A stretch of DNA of 7,075 nucleotides from Acidobacteriota bacterium (lineage in GTDB: Bacteria; Acidobacteriota; Terriglobia; Terriglobales; Acidobacteriaceae): positions 1 to 7,075 of the forward strand of contig JAJXUS010000103.1 in assembly GCA_021782675.1 (NCBI GenBank), given 5' to 3'. Below the pieces are notes generated by a model. The model ran no database searches and was not told where the DNA came from. It saw only the letters and a program-made list of their open reading frames with translations. The first letter of the stretch is position 1. Every line of letters begins with the position of its first letter. Below, one piece after another: positions 1 to 7,075 of the stretch. The position numbers and the translations under genes are program-made.

Positions 1-1
1 C

Positions 2-3253
<3,252 letters not shown>

Positions 3254-3272
3254 ACCGTTCCAGTATTTCCCT

Positions 3273-3301
3273 GGCCGCGGCTTACGCCGCGGCCTTTCTT
3301 T
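3273..3301 (+). terminator. Rho-independent terminator after the receptor gene
   Basis: A perfect 9-bp GC-only stem, GGCCGCGGC (3273-3281) and GCCGCGGCC (3286-3294), encloses the loop TTAC and is followed at once by TTTCTTT. It begins 20 bases after the receptor stop codon TAA (3251-3253). The T-rich tract is on the + strand side only, so it should stop transcription leaving the receptor gene and not act in reverse. It separates the receptor from uxuA. Confidence 0.85.
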
Positions 3302-3326
3302 CGCTCACAGACTGCCGCTCGGGATC

Positions 3327-3335
3327 TGCGATACT
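3327..3335 (+). promoter_or_regulatory. Possible extended -10 promoter element for uxuA
   Basis: TGCGATACT resembles an extended -10 (TGn followed by a hexamer matching TATAAT at 4 of 6 positions). It lies between the terminator and the uxuA ribosome binding site, where a promoter is expected. I see no convincing -35 hexamer 16-18 bases upstream. If it is used, the 5' leader would be only about 15 bases. Support is position plus a weak motif. Confidence 0.25.
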
Positions 3336-3346
3336 GAAAATCTTGC

Positions 3347-3350
3347 GGAG
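3347..3350 (+). promoter_or_regulatory. Ribosome binding site deciding the GTG start of uxuA
   Basis: GGAG lies 7 bases before GTG 3358, a standard spacing. The only nearby in-frame ATG (3382) has no purine-rich element at a suitable distance. The open frame runs further upstream into the receptor gene, but that part has no family similarity and crosses the terminator. Confidence 0.75.
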
Positions 3351-3357
3351 ATTTCTC

Positions 3358-4422
3358 GTGGCTACCTCAGTCCCAATCAGAATGAGCTTCCGCTGGTACG
3401 GCGCCAGCGACCCGGTCACGCTGGCCCAGATTCGGCAGATACCCGGCATGCACGGCATCGTCTCCGCGCTCTATCACCGCACGCCGGGCGAGGTGTGGCC
3501 CGTTGCCGAGATTGCCGCCTTGCGCGATACCATCGCCGCCCACAGTCTGGCTCTTGAGCTGGTAGAGAGCGTACCGGTGCATGAGGATATCAAGCTGGGC
3601 AAGCCGGAACGCGACCGATGGATCGAGAATTATGGCCGCACGCTGGAAAACCTGGCCGCAGCGGGTGTACGCGTCGTCTGCTACAACTTTATGCCGGTGT
3701 TTGACTGGACGCGCACATCGCTTGATCGTCCACTGCCAGATGGATCGAACAGCCTGGCCTTCTCCGTCGCGGAGGCCGCCGCCATTGATTTTTCCCGAGG
3801 CATGTCCCTGCCCGGTTGGGACAGCCAGCGCACGCCCGCGGAGTTTCGCGCACTGATCGCCCGCTACGAAGGCCTGAGTGAGGATGGATTGCGCGAGCGC
3901 CTGGCCTATTTTCTGGAGCGCGTGATTCCGATGGCCGCTGCGTCCGGCGTCAAGATGGCGCTGCACCCGGACGACCCGCCGCGGCCCATCTTCGGGCTGC
4001 CCAGGATTGTGAAGAACGCTGAGGACATCCGGCGCATTCTGGCAATGGATGATCGGATGGAGAATGGCCTGACGCTCTGCTCCGGCTCACTGGGCGCGGA
4101 TCTGCGCAACGACGTGCCCGCGATGGTGCGCGAGTTTGGCGGTCGCGGACGCATCCACTTTGCCCACATGCGGAATGTGCGGGTCAATGCAAACGGAGAT
4201 TTTCAGGAGACATCCCATCTGTCACGGGATGGCTCGCTCGACATGGCAGCGATTGTGCGCGCGTACTGCGAGATCGGTTTTGATGGATACGTCCGCCCAG
4301 ACCATGGCAGGAATGTCTGGGGTGAAGACGGAAATCCAGGCTACGGGCTGTACGATCGCGCGCTCGGCGTCGCGTATCTGAATGGTCTGTGGGAAGCTTT
4401 AAGCAGCGAAGCGGGCGCCTGA
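3358..4422 (+). CDS. uxuA: D-mannonate dehydratase UxuA
   Basis: UxuA removes water from D-mannonate to give 2-keto-3-deoxy-D-gluconate (EC 4.2.1.8) in the cytoplasmic glucuronate (Ashwell) pathway. It is a divalent-metal TIM-barrel enzyme of the xylose-isomerase-like type. The 354 residues match the shorter (~350-360 aa) family form. Family signatures appear in order: FRWYG (11-15), the [13 protein letters not shown] and GIVSALY stretches just after, [42 protein letters not shown] and RPDHGR. Expected metal ligands are present as His203, Cys241, His270 and Asp315, with His316 and a tyrosine (Tyr329 or Tyr332) as catalytic candidates. The ligand assignment is by family knowledge. The start is GTG 3358, supported by GGAG 7 bases upstream; ATG 3382 would remove only eight residues. 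A terminator separates it from the receptor, and no other hexuronate gene (uxaC, uxuB, kdgK) is visible. The stop codon is part of a small hairpin shared with the convergent channel gene. Confidence 0.97.
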   Translation: MATSVPIRMSFRWYGASDPVTLAQIRQIPGMHGIVSALYHRTPGEVWPVAEIAALRDTIAAHSLALELVESVPVHEDIKLGKPERDRWIENYGRTLENLAAAGVRVVCYNFMPVFDWTRTSLDRPLPDGSNSLAFSVAEAAAIDFSRGMSLPGWDSQRTPAEFRALIARYEGLSEDGLRERLAYFLERVIPMAAASGVKMALHPDDPPRPIFGLPRIVKNAEDIRRILAMDDRMENGLTLCSGSLGADLRNDVPAMVREFGGRGRIHFAHMRNVRVNANGDFQETSHLSRDGSLDMAAIVRAYCEIGFDGYVRPDHGRNVWGEDGNPGYGLYDRALGVAYLNGLWEALSSEAGA

Positions 4423-4433
4423 CGGGCTCAGGC
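4417..4433. repeat. Inverted repeat containing both convergent stop codons
   Basis: GCCTGA (4417-4422) and TCAGGC (4428-4433) are perfect 6-bp arms around the loop CGGGC. The loop is exactly the 5-base gap between uxuA and the convergent channel gene, and each arm ends in one gene's TGA. The + strand continues AATCAGCTTGTTCTC, a weak T-rich tail. The minus strand has none. It could be a weak bidirectional terminator or 3'-end stabiliser. Six base pairs may also occur by chance. Confidence 0.45.
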
Positions 4434-5003
4434 AATCAGCTTGTTCTCAATGCGGCGGTCCGGCACAAGCCACACTGCCGCGACGAGCGCATAGCCTGCG
4501 CAACCAGCCCACGGCCAACCCAGCGCTAAAGGAATCGCAATGGCATACACCAGTACAGAGAGCTTCCCTTTCCGGTCACGGCCAATGGCGTCTCTCAGAA
4601 CGGAGTGTGTGGAATGTAGGCGCAGCAGCGCCTGCACCAGTATCCAGTAGGCGATAGCGGCCGCCATCAAAACGCAGCCATAAGCTGCCACCGGCCACCG
4701 GGCAAAACGCGTGTTCCCCATCCAGGCTGTCGCAAACGGCACCAGCGAAAGCCAGAACAGTAAGTGCAGATTGGCCCATAGCACCCTGCCTGAGACTCGC
4801 TCGGTAGCGTGCAGCAGATGGTGGTGGTTGTTCCAGTAAATGCCGACGTAGATGTAGCTGAGCAGGTAGCCGACAAAAATGGGAAGCAGCGGGTGCAAGT
4901 CCCGCAGATGTGAACCCAGCGGCGCCTTCATCTCCAGCACCATAATGGTGATGATGACGGCAATTACCCCATCGCTGAAGGCTTCCATCCTGCCTTTTTC
5001 CAT
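4428..5003 (-). CDS. TMEM175-family (DUF1211) potassium channel protein
   Basis: This 191-residue membrane protein has the family hallmark RMEAFSDGV at residues 5-13, the (R/K)xxxFSDG signature of TM1, followed by the hydrophobic pore-lining stretch IAVIITIMVLE. Six hydrophobic segments can be read at about 11-25, 38-57, 76-95, 103-127, 148-162 and 165-181, the usual single six-TM repeat of bacterial members. Between TM2 and TM3 there is a histidine-rich stretch (WNNHHHLLHATERV). Known bacterial members assemble as tetramers in the inner membrane and conduct K+ through a pore built from TM1, without the classical TVGYG filter. The start is ATG 5003: GAGG lies 9 bases upstream and the family signature begins at once. 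The longer open frame to 5234 overlaps usp out of frame and adds an arginine-rich, non-family extension, so I reject it. The gene lies downstream of usp on the same strand after a 98-base leader and probably belongs to the same ion-related unit. Conductance and selectivity are inferred from family. Confidence 0.9.
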   Translation of the reverse strand: MEKGRMEAFSDGVIAVIITIMVLEMKAPLGSHLRDLHPLLPIFVGYLLSYIYVGIYWNNHHHLLHATERVSGRVLWANLHLLFWLSLVPFATAWMGNTRFARWPVAAYGCVLMAAAIAYWILVQALLRLHSTHSVLRDAIGRDRKGKLSVLVYAIAIPLALGWPWAGCAGYALVAAVWLVPDRRIENKLIA

Positions 5004-5012
5004 GACATACCG

Positions 5013-5016
5013 CCTC
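5013..5016 (-). promoter_or_regulatory. Ribosome binding site deciding the start of the channel gene
   Basis: Read on the minus strand, GAGG is followed by 9 bases and then ATG at 5003. It supports the short 191-residue protein over the longer open frame that would run back into usp. Confidence 0.6.
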
Positions 5017-5054
5017 GTGCCCACGGATGCACGACGTTCACTTTCTGAGCGGGG

Positions 5055-5092
5055 ACAGGCCGAAATCCTCTCCAGCGATCGACTCGGCCTGT
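5055..5092 (-). repeat. Perfect 9-bp inverted repeat in the usp-channel leader
   Basis: ACAGGCCGA (5055-5063) and TCGGCCTGT (5084-5092) are perfect complements separated by 20 bases. The element lies between the usp stop (5104-5102) and the channel start (5003). In the minus-strand transcript it would form a GC-rich stem-loop whose loop contains a GGAGAGGA purine stretch. The base of the stem is followed by CCCCGCTCAG, not by a U run, so it is not a normal intrinsic terminator. It could be an mRNA processing or stability element, a regulator's operator, or a weak attenuator. Confidence 0.6.
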
Positions 5093-5101
5093 GGACGAGC
5101 T

Positions 5102-5539
5102 TTACTCCTGCGCGCGAACAATCAGAATCGGACAGCAGGCGTGGTGCATGACGCCCTGAGCGACGCTGCCGATCAACATGTTGCCAACGGCGCCTCGGCC
5201 GTGGGTGCCGAGAACAATCATGCTTGCCCCCCATTCAACCCCAGCCTTCAAAATCTCAGTGGCTGGCTTGCCGTGCTCCAGAAACGTAAGTGCCGGCGGC
5301 TGAGTCCCAGCGCGTTGACGAAAGGCATCCAGCAGGTTCGCGGCGTCGCGATCCGCAACGGCAACCCACTCATCCACGGGAACGCCGGCGCCAGCAATCG
5401 ACTGCGCGCTGGCGGGATCAACGACCGTGACAAAGGCAACCTCCGCTCCAAGCGACTTCGCTAATTCGATGCCAACCTCGGCGGCATGCGCGCCGAATGG
5501 GCTTGGATCCACTGCGATAAGAATCTTCTTAAAACTCAT
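5102..5539 (-). CDS. Universal stress protein, UspA family, ATP-binding type
   Basis: This 145-residue protein is one complete Usp domain. It starts with KKILIAVDPSP (β1 and the Asp of the nucleotide pocket, Asp11) and ends with CCPILIVR (last β-strand). The ATP-binding consensus G-2x-G-9x-G-(S/T) is fully present: Gly111, Gly114, Gly124, Ser125 in GTHGRGAVGNMLIGS. This places it with ATP-binding Usps and not the non-binding UspA type. Members are small cytoplasmic dimers that accumulate under starvation, low oxygen or other stress, and some bind and modulate membrane transporters. ATG 5539 is preceded by GAGGGG with 9-base spacing, and that site overlaps the ATPase stop codon, so the two genes are probably translated from one message. 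A role in modulating the ATPase or the downstream channel is inference from position. The family assignment itself is secure. Confidence 0.95.
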   Translation of the reverse strand: MSFKKILIAVDPSPFGAHAAEVGIELAKSLGAEVAFVTVVDPASAQSIAGAGVPVDEWVAVADRDAANLLDAFRQRAGTQPPALTFLEHGKPATEILKAGVEWGASMIVLGTHGRGAVGNMLIGSVAQGVMHHACCPILIVRAQE

Positions 5540-5548
5540 AAATAGCTT

Positions 5549-5554
5549 CCCCTC
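5549..5554 (-). promoter_or_regulatory. usp ribosome binding site overlapping the ATPase stop codon
   Basis: On the minus strand GAGGGG occupies 5554-5549, 9 bases before the usp ATG. Its first two bases (GA) are the last two of the ATPase TGA (5555-5553). The overlap favours translational coupling of the two genes within one operon. Confidence 0.75.
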
Positions 5555-7075
5555 ACCGAATCCCGAACCATTGGAAAATGCGTATCTTTATCGCATCCAG
5601 AAGAACCATGAACAGAATCGTACCAGTAAGAAGCTCGATTACAGGCAGGATCGTGATCCGCGGCATGAGTACGCCATTTGTGGCCAGCAGGATGACAATT
5701 GCAACATCCAGCAGAGAACTGGCGATTAGAAATTTTCCAGGACGCGACTGCCAGAAGTGCCTTCTTTCACGGACCAGATAGACGGTCGCCTGGCCGGTAA
5801 ACACCAGCATCAAAAAGTCCAGGGTTTGCAACTGGCCCAGGGGCAGCGCCAGCCAGTGGCGGGCGGCAAGGAAAACCCCGGCGGAAAAGAGCAGCAGGCA
5901 GGTTGCCAGTACACCCGCTGTCATCATCAGCGGGCGGATATCCCAGTGGTCAGGAGCAGGCGAATATCCAACGTTGTCGGTGGCAATCGCCATGGTGACG
6001 AAATCATTGGCGAACAGCAGTAGTACGACCAGCAGCGGCGTAATCACAAAAGTCTTTGTCAGCATTACGCCCAGGCTAAGAAACAGCGCCACCTGAATTG
6101 TCTTGATGATTTTATTCAGGGTATAGGTCAGCATACGCTGATAGATCTGTCGGCTGGCGGTGATGGCCACCGTGATATCGCCAAGGCCTGCGCGGCTAAG
6201 CACCAGACTGGCCGACGCCTTTGCCACATCCGTCGCATTCGCCACAGCGACCCCGACTTCAGCCTGTTTCAGCGCCGGCGCATCGTTGACGCCATCGCCC
6301 GTCATCCCGGTAACGCGCCCGCTATTCTGGACGGCTCTCACCAGCGCGACTTTATCTGCCGGATACAAGCCGGCAAAGACATCGTATTGAGCGGAATCCT
6401 GCGCAGCGAATGACTGTATCGCATGCGCGTCGCAGATCCGAGATCCAATGCCTACCTGCGCTGCAATGGCAGCTGCCGTCTCTGGCGCGTCTCCGGTGAC
6501 CATAACGACGCGGACGCCGAGCGCTTTGAGCGCCGCAATCTGGTGCGCCGAGTCCTCGCGCGGCGGATCCCCGAAGGCGATCAGTCCGCAGAGTTTGTAG
6601 GTCTCCGCTTCCCCCTCAGCGACAGCCAGTACCCGGTAGCCCCCGGCCGCAAAACGCCCCAAATCAGCCTGCCAGGATGCCGCGCTTGTCGTCAATGCAG
6701 CGACAGCCTGCGGAAAACCTTTGATGGCGACGCGCTCTACCCCTTCGAAGATCCAGGTGGCACGCGACATTTTTGTCGCTGTATCAAAGGGCACAAAGCC
6801 CGTAGGCTGCAGTGCTGGCTGGTGCGGTGCTAGTTGTCCAGCGGCACGCACGATTGCAAGATCTAAAGGATCCTGATTAGCAGCATCACTGGCGAGGGCG
6901 GCATAGCGCAAAAGTTCCTGTTCGCTGCAGGGCGGATACGCTCGCAAACCCGCTACCGCGAGCTGATTTTGCGTGATCGTTCCCGTCTTATCACTCAGCA
7001 GAATCTCCATGGCGGCGGCTTCTTCAATGGCCGAAAGGTGCGTGACCATCACGCCGCGTCTGGCCAGTTCCACAG
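5553..7075 (-). CDS. P-type ATPase, P3A/proton-pump-like (5' partial; P, N and M5-M10 regions)
   Basis: This is an inner-membrane cation pump, most likely exporting H+ at the cost of ATP. The gene runs out of the window at 7075, so M1-M4 and the actuator domain are not seen. Numbering from codon 7073, the phosphorylated Asp28 lies in SDKTGT. The N-domain includes NQDPLD (67), FVPFDTATK (93) and KGFP (118, where KGAP is common). The P-domain shows DPPRED (169), VTGD (192) and MTGDGVNDAPALKQ (257). Six C-terminal membrane segments are readable at about 317-339, 342-365, 382-406, 415-436, 447-470 and 475-500. M5-M6 (QRMLTYTLNK, then ANDFVTMAIATD and SPAPDHW) resemble plant and fungal plasma-membrane H+-ATPases; Asp357 matches the proton-binding Asp684 of Arabidopsis AHA2. 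AHA2 Arg655 is replaced by Gln327. The protein stops six residues after M10, with no autoinhibitory tail. The cation is inferred, and a Mg2+/Ca2+-type pump is less likely. It is the first visible gene of the ATPase-usp(-channel) unit. Confidence 0.9.
   Translation of the reverse strand, partial: VELARRGVMVTHLSAIEEAAAMEILLSDKTGTITQNQLAVAGLRAYPPCSEQELLRYAALASDAANQDPLDLAIVRAAGQLAPHQPALQPTGFVPFDTATKMSRATWIFEGVERVAIKGFPQAVAALTTSAASWQADLGRFAAGGYRVLAVAEGEAETYKLCGLIAFGDPPREDSAHQIAALKALGVRVVMVTGDAPETAAAIAAQVGIGSRICDAHAIQSFAAQDSAQYDVFAGLYPADKVALVRAVQNSGRVTGMTGDGVNDAPALKQAEVGVAVANATDVAKASASLVLSRAGLGDITVAITASRQIYQRMLTYTLNKIIKTIQVALFLSLGVMLTKTFVITPLLVVLLLFANDFVTMAIATDNVGYSPAPDHWDIRPLMMTAGVLATCLLLFSAGVFLAARHWLALPLGQLQTLDFLMLVFTGQATVYLVRERRHFWQSRPGKFLIASSLLDVAIVILLATNGVLMPRITILPVIELLTGTILFMVLLDAIKIRIFQWFGIR

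Noticed and set aside
3367..3966. Antisense 199-codon open frame under uxuA.
   Set aside because: It is fully covered by a secure enzyme gene and shows no recognisable domain; it is a codon-bias shadow.
4618..4633. Inverted repeat AGGCGC-AGCA-GCGCCT inside the channel gene.
   Set aside because: It is six base pairs inside a GC-rich coding region that encodes ordinary residues between TM4 and TM5. There is no adjacent T run, so it is probably chance.
5004..5234. N-terminal extension of the channel reading frame back into usp.
   Set aside because: The extension is arginine-rich and overlaps usp in another frame. The family N-terminus begins at ATG 5003, which has its own RBS.
5027..5464. A + strand 145-codon open frame opposite usp.
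   Set aside because: It mirrors the secure Usp gene on the other strand and has no protein family features.

Overview
The window looks like chromosome from a Gram-negative member of the Acidobacteriota (Terriglobia-like). The main reason is the large outer-membrane receptor at the left end: its carboxypeptidase-regulatory-like N-terminus, plug and barrel motifs are of the Oar-like type that is greatly expanded in that phylum. Base composition is moderately GC-rich throughout. No mobile element, CRISPR array, tRNA or rRNA was seen. The phylum call is inference from protein style, not from a marker gene.

Layout. (1) 2-3253, + strand: 3' part of an Oar-like TonB-dependent receptor gene whose start lies left of the window. 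(2) 3273-3301: a strong intrinsic terminator. (3) 3358-4422, + strand: uxuA, D-mannonate dehydratase, complete, starting at GTG. (4) 4428-5003, - strand: a TMEM175-type (DUF1211) potassium channel protein, complete, converging on uxuA with only 5 bases between the stop codons. (5) 5102-5539, - strand: a UspA-family universal stress protein, complete. (6) 5553-7075, - strand: the C-terminal part (phosphorylation site through M10) of a P-type ATPase of the P3A/proton-pump type, whose 5' end lies right of the window.

How the genes may work together. On the right, the minus-strand genes read ATPase, then usp, then K+ channel. The usp ribosome binding site overlaps the ATPase stop codon, so those two are very probably one transcript. 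The channel follows after a 98-base leader that contains a perfect inverted repeat. A proton-exporting ATPase, an ATP-binding stress protein and a K+ channel together suggest a membrane-potential or pH/ion homeostasis module. On the left, the receptor and UxuA could both serve uptake and breakdown of hexuronate-containing glycans, but the terminator between them argues for separate transcription.

No gene-free stretch exceeds about 105 bases. The larger gaps are 3254-3357 (terminator, possible promoter, RBS) and 5004-5101 (inverted repeat, RBS).
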